64,000 bases of DNA from Citreicella sp. C3M06 (GTDB lineage Bacteria; Pseudomonadota; Alphaproteobacteria; Rhodobacterales; Rhodobacteraceae), in NCBI RefSeq assembly GCF_018860705.1, contig NZ_JAHKQA010000073.1, positions 90,383 to 154,382 on the forward strand. The letters run 5' to 3'. Positions 28,551-36,373 of the stretch are shown here, one piece after another (the stretch's first letter is position 1; each line of letters starts with the position of its first letter). Both the position numbers and the translations under genes were made by a program. The notes under the pieces were generated by a model, which saw only the letters and a list, made by a program, of their open reading frames with translations, did no database searches and had not been told where the DNA came from.

Positions 28551-28614
28551 GGCCGCAGGGGGGCCAGCCCCCCCGCGCTACGCGCCCCCCCGGAGTTTAT
28601 TGGGCAAGATGAAG
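28551..28614. repeat. Dispersed two-part repeat, copy B
   Basis: The hairpin part GGGGGGCCAGCCCCCC lies near 28558-28573 and the tail part ends CGGAGTTTATTGGGCAAG plus ATGAAG (28591-28614). The tail part overlaps the end of the amidase gene and, read on the minus strand, supplies its last five codons (LHLAQ) and its TAA stop. Confidence 0.75.
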
Positions 28615-29946
28615 GGGCTGGCGCAGCGCCTCTTCGGCGGCCTTGCCCAGACGCAAAAGCCGGTCTTCGGTATTTGGCGCCCCCATCAGCGTCAGCCCGC
28701 AGGAGGGCACGCCGGTGGGCAGGGTCAACGCGCACAGGCCCATGACATTGCCAACGCGGGTGTTGCGCAGGGCGAGCAGGTTTTCGGTGACGTAGTAGCT
28801 GCCGCCTTCGAGCAATTTCTCGGCGTTGGGCGGCAGGATCGGCGCCGTCGGGCAGAGCACCGCGTCAAAGCCTACGCTCGCCATTGCATAGGCCTTGCGC
28901 GCGGCGGCCATGCGGTTTTTCGCGCGAATGTAATCGGCGCCGCTTGTGCTGCGCCCGGCCTCGAACCGCTCGCGGATCGGTGCGAACATCGCGTCGGGAT
29001 TGGCGTCGATGGCCTCGCCCCAGGTCGCCCAGGCTTCGGTGGTGAACAGGATGCCCGCGTCGGCCATCGGGATGGCGATTTCCGGCACCTCGAGATCGAC
29101 GATCTCGGCCCCGGCGGCAGCAAGCTTGTCCAGCGCCTCGGCGAAGGCGCGGGCCGGTTCGGGGCGCAGATCGTCGAGCACGATGGTGGTGAGCCGGGCG
29201 ACGCGGCGGCCCTTGAGGCTGGCACCTTGCAGATCGGGGGCGGCGCGGCCTTCGAGCGCGGCGAACACCTGCGCGGCGTCATCGACGCTTTGGCACAGCG
29301 GGCCGACGGTATCGAAGCCCGCCGCCAGCGGCACGGCGCCGTCGAGCGAGATCCGCCCCGAGGTGGTCTTGAGCCCGACAAGGTCGTTCCAGCACGACGG
29401 GATGCGCACCGATCCGCCGGTGTCGGACCCGATGGCAGCGGCGGCCAGCCCGAAGGCCACGGAGGCGGCCGCGCCCGAGGATGAGCCTCCGGCCACGGCA
29501 TCGTGATCGTTGATGCAAGGCGAGGTTGCCGTCATCGGGTTCAGCCCCAGCCCCGAAAATGCCAGTTCCGACATATGCGTCTTGCCAAGGCAGACCAGCC
29601 CCATCGCGGTGGCGGTGCGCAGTACCGGGGCGTCGGCGTCCGGCACGCGCCCCTCGAGCAGCTTCGAGCCGGCCTCGGTGGCGATGCCGGCAGTATCGAA
29701 GAGGTCTTTCCAGCTGACCGGCACCCCGTCGAGCGGCGAGCGGCGCTGCCCGGCGTCGGCGCGCGCTTTGGCGGCGGCGGCCTCGGCGAGGGCCCGGTCC
29801 GGCGTGACGCGGGCGTAGATGCGATTCGCCATCGGATGCGCCGCGATCTTGTCGAGGAACGCCTGCGTCAGCGCCACCGGGTCTATTTCTCCCCGTCCGA
29901 TCCCCTGCCCCAGCGCGGTTGCGCTCATTTCCGTCACGTCGCTCAT
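28597..29946 (-). CDS. Amidase signature-family hydrolase
   Basis: A 449-residue amidase with the Ser-cisSer-Lys triad: K80 (VPVSWKDLF), the GGSSSGAAA loop (S155-S157) and S179 (DTGGSVRIP). It hydrolyses carboxamides; relatives include GatA-like and AtzF/acylamidase-type enzymes. There is no gatC or gatB nearby, so it is not the aspartyl/glutamyl-tRNA amidotransferase subunit. The ATG at 29946 follows AAAGGGCGACG and is preferred over the one at 29973. It is divergent from the UbiH-type gene with 83 bases between starts. The C-terminal residues LHLAQ come from repeat copy B. Confidence 0.92.
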   Translation of the reverse strand: MSDVTEMSATALGQGIGRGEIDPVALTQAFLDKIAAHPMANRIYARVTPDRALAEAAAAKARADAGQRRSPLDGVPVSWKDLFDTAGIATEAGSKLLEGRVPDADAPVLRTATAMGLVCLGKTHMSELAFSGLGLNPMTATSPCINDHDAVAGGSSSGAAASVAFGLAAAAIGSDTGGSVRIPSCWNDLVGLKTTSGRISLDGAVPLAAGFDTVGPLCQSVDDAAQVFAALEGRAAPDLQGASLKGRRVARLTTIVLDDLRPEPARAFAEALDKLAAAGAEIVDLEVPEIAIPMADAGILFTTEAWATWGEAIDANPDAMFAPIRERFEAGRSTSGADYIRAKNRMAAARKAYAMASVGFDAVLCPTAPILPPNAEKLLEGGSYYVTENLLALRNTRVGNVMGLCALTLPTGVPSCGLTLMGAPNTEDRLLRLGKAAEEALRQPLHLAQ

Positions 29947-30029
29947 CGTCGCCCTTTCCTGTCTTCGCGGCATTGGTAGCGGCAGAGCAGCGCATGGACA
30001 ATCCCGCCGCGGGGCGCATATTTGCCGTC

Positions 30030-31247
30030 ATGGAACATGATTGCGACATCCTCATCGTGGGCGGCGGGCTGAATGGCCCCGCGCTTGCGCTTGCCTGCGC
30101 CAAGGCAGGACTTTCCAGCATCGTCGTCGATGCGCTGCCCGAGGCGGCGCGGCAGGCCGGCGATTTCGACGGGCGCAGCTATGCGCTGGCGCTGTCTTCG
30201 GTGCGGATGCTGGCCAGACTCGGACTGTGGGAGACGCTGGAGCCCAACGCGCAAGCCATGCGCGAGATCAAGGTCACCGACGGGCGGGTGGGCGAGGCGA
30301 AGGTCTTCCTCGGCCTGCATTTCGACAGCGCCGAGATCGAGGAAGGCCCGATGGGCCAGATGCTCGAAGATCGCCACCTGCGCCGCGCGCTGCTAGACGC
30401 GATGGACGCCGCGCCGCTGGTGACACATCACGCCAGCTCGACAGTGATCGCCCAACAGATGACGCAGGACAGCGTGACGGTAACGCTCGACAACGGCAAG
30501 ACGCTGAGCGCCAGACTGCTGATCGGCGCCGACGGGCGGCAAAGCGGCACTGCGGCTCGCGCTGGCATCAGGCGCACTGGCTGGCGCTATGGGCAAACCG
30601 CGCTGGTCTGCGCCATCGCACACGAGCGATCCCATGGCGGCGTGGCGCACCAGTTCTTCATGCCGGCGGGGCCGCTGGCGATCTTGCCGCTTCCGGGCAA
30701 CCGTAGCTCCATCGTCTGGAGCGAAAGCGATCAGCGCGCCCGCGCCATCCACGCACTGTCCGACGAAGACTACCTGAAGGTGCTGTGCCCCCGCTTCGGC
30801 GATTTCCTTGGCGAGATTTCACTTGCAGGCCAGCGGTTCACTTACCCGCTCGGCCTGACCTTGGCGAATGCCTTTGTCGCCGAGCGCCTCGCATTGGTCG
30901 GTGACGCGGCGCACGGCATGCACCCCATCGCGGGCCAAGGGCTGAACGCCGGGCTGCGCGATGTCGCCGCGCTGGCCGACGTGCTGACACAGGCCAAAGC
31001 CCGCGGAGAAGACATCGCCTCGCCATTGGTTCTGGAGCGCTATCAGCAATGGCGACGTTTTGACACCGCATCTCTGGCCGCAGCGACCGACCTGTTCAAC
31101 CGCCTTTTTTCGAACGACAACCCCCTTCTGCGCTTGGGCAGGGATCTTGGCATGGCAGCGGTAAACGCCCTGCCCGGCCTGCGCCGGAATTTTATGCGCG
31201 AAGCCGCCGGGATCACCGGAGATCTGCCCGAACTGATGCGCCACTGA
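30030..31247 (+). CDS. UbiH/UbiF/COQ6-family FAD monooxygenase
   Basis: A 405-residue flavoprotein hydroxylase with the N-terminal FAD motif ILIVGGGLNGPALALACAKAG, a central DGR/ADGRQSGTAARAG motif (near residue 165) and the second FAD motif LALVGDAAHGMHPIAGQGLNAGLRD (near 290). These enzymes hydroxylate the ubiquinone ring in aerobic Q synthesis. Position (C5, C6 or C1) cannot be told from sequence. The ATG at 30030 is chosen because MEHDCDILIVGGG is the usual family start; an in-frame ATG at 29994 is possible. Neither has a clear Shine-Dalgarno. Confidence 0.9.
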   Translation: MEHDCDILIVGGGLNGPALALACAKAGLSSIVVDALPEAARQAGDFDGRSYALALSSVRMLARLGLWETLEPNAQAMREIKVTDGRVGEAKVFLGLHFDSAEIEEGPMGQMLEDRHLRRALLDAMDAAPLVTHHASSTVIAQQMTQDSVTVTLDNGKTLSARLLIGADGRQSGTAARAGIRRTGWRYGQTALVCAIAHERSHGGVAHQFFMPAGPLAILPLPGNRSSIVWSESDQRARAIHALSDEDYLKVLCPRFGDFLGEISLAGQRFTYPLGLTLANAFVAERLALVGDAAHGMHPIAGQGLNAGLRDVAALADVLTQAKARGEDIASPLVLERYQQWRRFDTASLAAATDLFNRLFSNDNPLLRLGRDLGMAAVNALPGLRRNFMREAAGITGDLPELMRH

Positions 31248-31281
31248 CCAAGCGCACCGCCCGGCCGCGATCCCGCGCCTG

Positions 31282-31388
31282 CCTCCGGCGGGAGTTTAAC
31301 CAGCAAGATGAAGCCGAGGCGCCGCGCCCCATCTTCATCTTGCAAGATAAACTCCGGGGGGAGCCGAAGGCGGGGGGCTGACCCCCCT
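31282..31388. repeat. Dispersed two-part repeat, copy C (inverted pair)
   Basis: Two tail parts face each other: CTCCGGCGGGAGTTTAAC running to AAGATGAAG (31283-31313) and its inverse starting CTTCATCTTGCAAGATAAAC (31334-31353). They are followed by the hairpin part GGGGGGCTGACCCCCC (31372-31387). The pair could fold into one long stem. It lies downstream of the UbiH-type gene. Confidence 0.75.
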
Positions 31389-31474
31389 CTGCCCTCGCAG
31401 ATGCAGGCTGATCTTTCCCTGTCGCGCCGTCCGTGCCACAACCTGCCCGACTGTCACGACGGGAGGAGACGGAC

Positions 31475-32230
31475 ATGACTTCGAAATGCGCCATCGTCAC
31501 GGGGGCGGCTCGCGGGATCGGGCTGGCCACGGCGGATCTGCTTGCCGAAAACGGCTGGAAGGTTGCGCTGGTTGACCGGGACCAGAGCGAACTGGCGCAG
31601 GCCGCCGCCGAGCGGCCCGAGATGCTGGCGCTGCCGCTCGACGTGTCGATTCCCGAACAGGTCGACGCCATCATCGCCAAAACCCTCGAATGGGCCGGGC
31701 GCATCGATTCGCTGGTGAACAATGCCGGCGTGGCCGAATTCGGCCCCATCGCCGATTGTGATTTCACCGCGTGGCGCCGTGTCATGGCGACCAACCTCGA
31801 CGGCGTGTTCCTGTGCAGTCAGGCCGCGACCCCCGCGCTGAAGCAAAGCCGGGGCAGCATTGTCAACATCGCCTCGATCAGTGGGCTACGGGCGTCGACG
31901 CTGCGGGTGGCCTATGGCACGTCGAAGGCCGCCGTGATCCAGCTGACCAAGCAATACGCCGCCGAATTTGGCGAGCATGGCGTGCGCGTCAATTGCGTGG
32001 CCCCCGGCCCGGTGCGCACCAAGCTTGCCATGGCCGTGCACAGCCCCGAGATCATCGCAGCCTATCACGATGCGTTGCCGCTGAACCGCTACGGCTCGGA
32101 ACGCGAGCTGGCCGAGGCGGTTGTCTTTCTCGCCTCGGACAAGGCATCCTATATTACCGGGCAGGTGCTGGCGGTGGATGGCGGGTTTGACTCCACCGGC
32201 GTCGGGCTTCCGGCGCTGCGTCAGGCCTGA
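31475..32230 (+). CDS. Short-chain dehydrogenase/reductase
   Basis: A 251-residue classical SDR with the NAD-binding motif TGAARGIG (residues 9-16), NNAG (82-85), and the catalytic Ser (134 or 136), Y147 and K151 (YGTSK). D34 after the second strand (VALVDRDQ) suggests NAD(H) preference over NADP(H). A strong GGAGGAG site supports the ATG at 31475. It has no same-strand partner, being followed at once by the convergent DUF2125 gene. Substrate unknown. Confidence 0.9.
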   Translation: MTSKCAIVTGAARGIGLATADLLAENGWKVALVDRDQSELAQAAAERPEMLALPLDVSIPEQVDAIIAKTLEWAGRIDSLVNNAGVAEFGPIADCDFTAWRRVMATNLDGVFLCSQAATPALKQSRGSIVNIASISGLRASTLRVAYGTSKAAVIQLTKQYAAEFGEHGVRVNCVAPGPVRTKLAMAVHSPEIIAAYHDALPLNRYGSERELAEAVVFLASDKASYITGQVLAVDGGFDSTGVGLPALRQA

Positions 32231-32233
32231 GGG

Positions 32234-33763
32234 TCACTTGATGCGCTGGCCGTTGGCAAGGATCTGCCCGCGGCCATTGATCTCGATGGTCGAGGTCAGG
32301 CTGTCCTCGGCATTGCCGGGGACGGCGAACATTCCCAGCATCATCCGCGTGCCCATTGCCTGTGTCTCATCGACAAGCCCCAGCGCCATCAGCTTGTCGA
32401 GCAGCCCGTTCGCCCCGCTCAGGGCCAGAACGAGCGTGCCTTCGGGCGCGGGGAAGCCATCGAAGCTTTCAAGATCGTTGTTGTCGAAGGTAAACGCACC
32501 GGTGCCGCTCAGCCTTGCCCCCGCCGCCTCCAGCGTCAGACCGTTCAGGGTCAGCGCGTTCAGCTCTCCGGGCTTGACGTTGCCGCTGTCCAGCTCGGCC
32601 AGCTTCGCCGGGTCGAACATCTCCATGTAGGGCGTGACCTTGCCGGTGATGTCCAGCGCCAGCGTCGCCGGATCACGCGGCAGCACTGCCTGCGGATCAA
32701 TCATCGCCCAGATCATCTCTGACAGGGTCAGTTCGCCGAGCGTCAGGCCGATGGCGATGTCCTGCGGGGCCTCGGCCGGGCCAACCGGGCCTTCCAGCTT
32801 CATCTCGAAACTCTGCATCGCCGCGGACAACGGGAAGGGCATTCCCGGCGGCGACAGTTCGATCGACATGTCCGCGCTTTGCAGGTCGTAGCGCAGCCCT
32901 TGCGGCCCCATCGCCACCTCAACTGCACCAACGCCGCTGCGGGTGCTGCCGGTGGTCTCGCTCCCGGTCTCGGTCACGGCAAAGGCGGTCTGGCTGCTGT
33001 CCCAGTTCAGCGTCGCCGCCACGTCGAACCCATCGCCGAGCAACGCCGACATGTTCTGTGCGTCGCCCTGCGGCAGGCTGGCGCGGGTTTGCGAGCGCAA
33101 CCCGGTCAGCGCCCCGGCAAGGGTGCCGCCATTCGCGCTGTCGGGATCGTTGCCAAGCAGATCCCATGTCAGATCGCCAAAGCTGACCTGCTGGTCGATC
33201 TTGCGCAAGCCGTCGGCCAGCGCCATGCGGCTGGTGCCGCTGACCGGCCCGGCAGAAGCCTGAGCGCGGGCGGCATCGCGACCGACCGTCGCGTCATCGA
33301 CGATCAGCTCGCTCAGCGCCATGCCGATGCGCTGGAAAGCATAGTCCCACGTGGTGTCGCCCGGATCGCCCGACACCGTCATCTCGGGGGCATCGAGCGA
33401 GACCTCAATGGTCATGTCGACGGCCTCGATATCTTCCTCGGGCTTCGGCGTCGCGGTCAGCGTGATCGGAAAGCGCGCGGGCAGCGCCACCTTGACCGCC
33501 CCGCCATCGGGCGTCAGCAGCATCTCGCCGATCTGGGCGGTCATCTCGCCGTCGCCCTCGGGAAAGGGCATGTGTATCGCCACATCCGACAGACGCAGCG
33601 CGCCCCCGGCACGGCTTTGGCTGGCGCGCAGATCGTAGCCCATGTCGGTGACATAGGCCTCGAGCTCCTGCCAGACCTGTTCGGGCGATACCTCGGCCAG
33701 CGCCGGATGGCCGAGGCAAAGCGCCATGGCCGCAACCGCGAGCCCCTGTTTTGATACGAGCAT
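32234..33763 (-). CDS. DUF2125 family secreted protein
   Basis: The 509-residue protein has a signal peptide (MLVSKQGLAVAAMALCLGHPALA) and then a mostly beta-rich, acidic sequence. Its repeated DMTIEVSLDAPEMTVSG-like strands are typical of the DUF2125 family found in Rhodobacteraceae and relatives. No enzyme motif is visible, and the family has no established function. The ATG at 33763 (spaced 6 bases from GAGAGG) is preferred over the GTG at 33769, whose ribosome site would be too close. It stands alone between two SDR genes on the other strand. Confidence 0.82.
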   Translation of the reverse strand: MLVSKQGLAVAAMALCLGHPALAEVSPEQVWQELEAYVTDMGYDLRASQSRAGGALRLSDVAIHMPFPEGDGEMTAQIGEMLLTPDGGAVKVALPARFPITLTATPKPEEDIEAVDMTIEVSLDAPEMTVSGDPGDTTWDYAFQRIGMALSELIVDDATVGRDAARAQASAGPVSGTSRMALADGLRKIDQQVSFGDLTWDLLGNDPDSANGGTLAGALTGLRSQTRASLPQGDAQNMSALLGDGFDVAATLNWDSSQTAFAVTETGSETTGSTRSGVGAVEVAMGPQGLRYDLQSADMSIELSPPGMPFPLSAAMQSFEMKLEGPVGPAEAPQDIAIGLTLGELTLSEMIWAMIDPQAVLPRDPATLALDITGKVTPYMEMFDPAKLAELDSGNVKPGELNALTLNGLTLEAAGARLSGTGAFTFDNNDLESFDGFPAPEGTLVLALSGANGLLDKLMALGLVDETQAMGTRMMLGMFAVPGNAEDSLTSTIEINGRGQILANGQRIK

Positions 33764-33891
33764 GATCACCCTCTCCCGCTCTGCGTCTACCTGTAACTAA
33801 CGTTGGCGCGCAGCCCCCTCGGGTCAAGAGGGTGGACCGCCGCAGGGCCAGCCATTACCAAGAAGCGAGTCGCAGACAAAGGGGGGTTCAC

Positions 33892-34641
33892 GTGGATCTG
33901 ACAGGCAAGACAGTGATGATCACCGGGGCAAGCCGCGGCATCGGCGCCGCCGCTGCCCGCCGCTTTGCCGCAGCCGGGGCCAAGGTCGCCCTTGTGGCGC
34001 GCAGCAAGGACGCCATCGCCGAAATCGCCGGGGAAATCGGCCCTGACGCCGCGGCGATCCCCTGCGAGGTGTCGCGCTACTGGGAGGTCGAGCAGGCGGT
34101 GCAAAACTGCCTCACCGCCTTTGGATCGCTGGATGTGCTGGTCAACAACGCCGGGGTGATCGACCCGATCGCGCCGCTGGCCGAAGCCGACCCCGACGCT
34201 TGGGGCGCGGCGCTGGACATCAACACCAAGGGGGTGTTCCACGGCATCCGCGCGGCGCTTCCGGTGATGCTGGCGGCGGGGGGCGGCAGCATCCTGACCA
34301 TCGGGTCGGGGGCGGCGCATCGCCCGCTATCGGGGTGGTCGGCCTATTGCTCGAGCAAGGCCGCCGCGCTGATGCTGACCCGCGCCGCGCATGAGGAATA
34401 CAGCCAAAGCGGCATCCGGGCGATATCTCTGTCGCCGGGCACCGTGGCGACCCAGATGCAAAAGACCATCAAGGCCAGCGGCATCAACCCGGTCAGCCAG
34501 CTTGACTGGTCCGACCATATTCCGCCCGAATGGGTGGCCGAGGCGCTGGTCTGGATGTGTTCGCCCGAGGCAGACGGTTGGTGCGGCGACGAGGTCTCGC
34601 TGCGCGATCCGGACATCCGCAGCAAGGTCGGCGTGGCGTGA
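33892..34641 (+). CDS. Short-chain dehydrogenase/reductase
   Basis: A 249-residue SDR starting from GTG 33892 (VDLTGKTVMITG), with GGGGGG just upstream. Motifs are TGASRGIG (11-18), NNAG (85-88), S139, Y152 and K156 (YCSSK). VALVARSK after strand 2 suggests NADP(H). It overlaps the next gene by four bases (GTGA), so it is translationally coupled to the enoyl-CoA hydratase-like protein. This hints at successive steps on an acyl or alicyclic substrate. Confidence 0.88.
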   Translation: MDLTGKTVMITGASRGIGAAAARRFAAAGAKVALVARSKDAIAEIAGEIGPDAAAIPCEVSRYWEVEQAVQNCLTAFGSLDVLVNNAGVIDPIAPLAEADPDAWGAALDINTKGVFHGIRAALPVMLAAGGGSILTIGSGAAHRPLSGWSAYCSSKAAALMLTRAAHEEYSQSGIRAISLSPGTVATQMQKTIKASGINPVSQLDWSDHIPPEWVAEALVWMCSPEADGWCGDEVSLRDPDIRSKVGVA

Positions 34642-35246
34642 TCTCTCTGGAAAAAGATGCCGGTCTGTGGATCGTGACCATCGACCGGCAGGACAAGGCC
34701 AATTCGCTGACGCCGCAGATGCTTGAACAGCTGTGCGAGATCGCCGAATCCGCGCGCGAGGCGCAGGCGCTGATCCTCACCGGCGCGGGCCGTGTGTTTT
34801 CCGCCGGTGCCGATCTTGAGGCCGCCCGCGCCGGGCTTGCAACCTCGCCGCTGTGGGAGCGGCTGTCCGGGGCAATCGCGCGTCTGCCGGGGCTGACCGT
34901 CGCCGCGCTGAACGGAACGGCGGCGGGCGGCGCGCTGGGGATGGTGCTGGCCTGCGATCTGCGCCTCGCGGTGCCGGAGGCCAAGCTGTTCTACCCGGTG
35001 ATGAAGCTGGGCTTTCTGCCGCAGCCCTCCGATCCGGTGCGGCTGACGGCGCTGATCGGCCCGGCGCGCGCGAAAATGATCCTGATGGCGGGGCAGAAGA
35101 TTCCCGTCGAAGAAGCGCAGCTTTGGGGCCTGATCGACCGCCTCGCCCCGCCAGATTCGCTGCTGGCCGAGGCGCGGGCGCTTTGCGCCGACACGCTGGG
35201 CGCAAGCCCGGCCCATGCCGCTGCGATCAAGGCGATGATCCGCTGA
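34638..35246 (+). CDS. Enoyl-CoA hydratase/isomerase-like protein, short
   Basis: Starting at GTG 34638 the protein is 202 residues, about 55 shorter than a usual crotonase. It has the oxyanion-hole strands RVFSAGADLEAAR (about 49-61) and NGTAAGGALGMVLACDLRLA (about 92-111). The region that normally provides the second catalytic Glu reads FYPVMKLGFLPQPSD, without a clear Glu, so hydratase activity is uncertain. The C-terminal trimerisation helices are largely missing. It is coupled to the SDR before it, and the SRAP gene begins 1 base after its stop. Confidence 0.8.
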   Translation: MISLEKDAGLWIVTIDRQDKANSLTPQMLEQLCEIAESAREAQALILTGAGRVFSAGADLEAARAGLATSPLWERLSGAIARLPGLTVAALNGTAAGGALGMVLACDLRLAVPEAKLFYPVMKLGFLPQPSDPVRLTALIGPARAKMILMAGQKIPVEEAQLWGLIDRLAPPDSLLAEARALCADTLGASPAHAAAIKAMIR

Positions 35247-35247
35247 C

Positions 35248-35907
35248 ATGTGCGGGCGCTACGCCATCACCCTCGCCCCCGAGGCCATGGCGCAGATGTT
35301 CGACGCCGCCCCCGCCAACGACCTGCCCCCGGTACCGAATTTCAACGTCTGCCCGACGGTGCAGGTGGCTACGGTGCGCAGCGCGGACGGGGTGCGCAGC
35401 CTTGCGCCGATGCGCTGGGGCTTTGTGCCGCATTGGTACAAGACGTTGTCGGATGGCCCGCTGCTGATCAATGCCCGCGCCGAGACCCTCGCGGAAAAGC
35501 CCGCCTTTCGCGCCGCCGCCCGCGCCCGGCGCTGCCTGATCCCGGCCAGCGGCTATTACGAATGGACCAAGGATGCCGACGGCAAGCGCCTGCCGTGGTA
35601 CATCCAGCCAGCCGACGAGACTGCGCTGGTCTTTGCCGCAATCTGGCAGGACTGGGAGGTTGACGGCGCGCAGCTACGGACCTGCGCCATCGTCACCACG
35701 CAGGCGCAAGGCGCCATGGCCAAGATCCACCACCGGATGCCGGTGATCCTGCGCCCCGAGGACTGGCCGCTCTGGCTGGGCGAAACCGGCCACGGCGCGG
35801 CGCGGCTGATGCAACCCGCGCCCGAAGGCCGCCTGCGCTGGCACCGCGTTGCGAGCGAGGTCAACTCCAACCGCGCCAGCGGCCCGCAGCTGATCCGCCT
35901 GCTTTAG
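35248..35907 (+). CDS. SOS response-associated peptidase (YedK/HMCES family)
   Basis: A 219-residue SRAP domain protein. Cys2, exposed after removal of Met1, forms a thiazolidine crosslink with abasic sites in single-stranded DNA. Other active-site blocks are present: WGFVPHWYK, LINARAET (Asn near residue 74), YYEW with Glu near 107 and KIHHRMPVIL (His near 163). It shields abasic sites from strand cleavage. It is packed 1 base after the enoyl-CoA hydratase-like gene, an unexpected partner for a DNA repair protein, and probably uses the same transcript. Confidence 0.94.
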   Translation: MCGRYAITLAPEAMAQMFDAAPANDLPPVPNFNVCPTVQVATVRSADGVRSLAPMRWGFVPHWYKTLSDGPLLINARAETLAEKPAFRAAARARRCLIPASGYYEWTKDADGKRLPWYIQPADETALVFAAIWQDWEVDGAQLRTCAIVTTQAQGAMAKIHHRMPVILRPEDWPLWLGETGHGAARLMQPAPEGRLRWHRVASEVNSNRASGPQLIRLL

Positions 35908-35908
35908 C

Positions 35909-36268
35909 TCAGTTGCTTTGCGCGTTGGCCGCAAGATCCAGCGGCGGCGGATTGACGTAATCGATGGTGCCTTCGGCGATGCTGTCGATATTGACAGTAT
36001 CGGTGAAGGTCTGGGTCATGCCCTCACTCACATCCAGCAGCACCTCGGCGGCAGGAAGCATGATGCCGGTGGTCCAGCTGGCATCGGTGGCGGTGGCCGC
36101 CATGGCGATATCGGATTGGTTGACGAATTTCACCTGATCCCCGATCGCGGGGTAGACCGCATCGGGGAAATAGCCGCTTCCCATCATCAGCACATAATGC
36201 ACCTCGGCCATGGCGGGGGCGGCAAGCAGACCCAGCGACAGGGTCAGAAACCCGGTTTTGCGACGCAT
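35909..36268 (-). CDS. Secreted cupredoxin-like protein without copper ligands
   Basis: A 119-residue protein with a signal peptide (MRRKTGFLTLSLGLLAAPAMA). The segment YFPDAVYPAIGDQVKFVNQS resembles the strand-turn-strand of cupredoxins. However, the Cys and the His pair that bind copper are absent, with only one His in the mature chain (VHYVLMM). AAGGAGCG upstream supports the ATG at 36268. It is convergent with the SRAP gene, with one base between stops, and follows the methylglyoxal-synthase fusion gene by 105 bases on the same strand. Function unknown. Confidence 0.72.
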   Translation of the reverse strand: MRRKTGFLTLSLGLLAAPAMAEVHYVLMMGSGYFPDAVYPAIGDQVKFVNQSDIAMAATATDASWTTGIMLPAAEVLLDVSEGMTQTFTDTVNIDSIAEGTIDYVNPPPLDLAANAQSN

Positions 36269-36373
36269 CGGACGCTCCTTCAGCAGCACGAACGGCCCCC
36301 ACCGTTGCGACTGTGATCCATAAGCTCTGATTTGGGCGAAAGTTGGACCCGGCGCCGGAATTTCACCCTGCCG

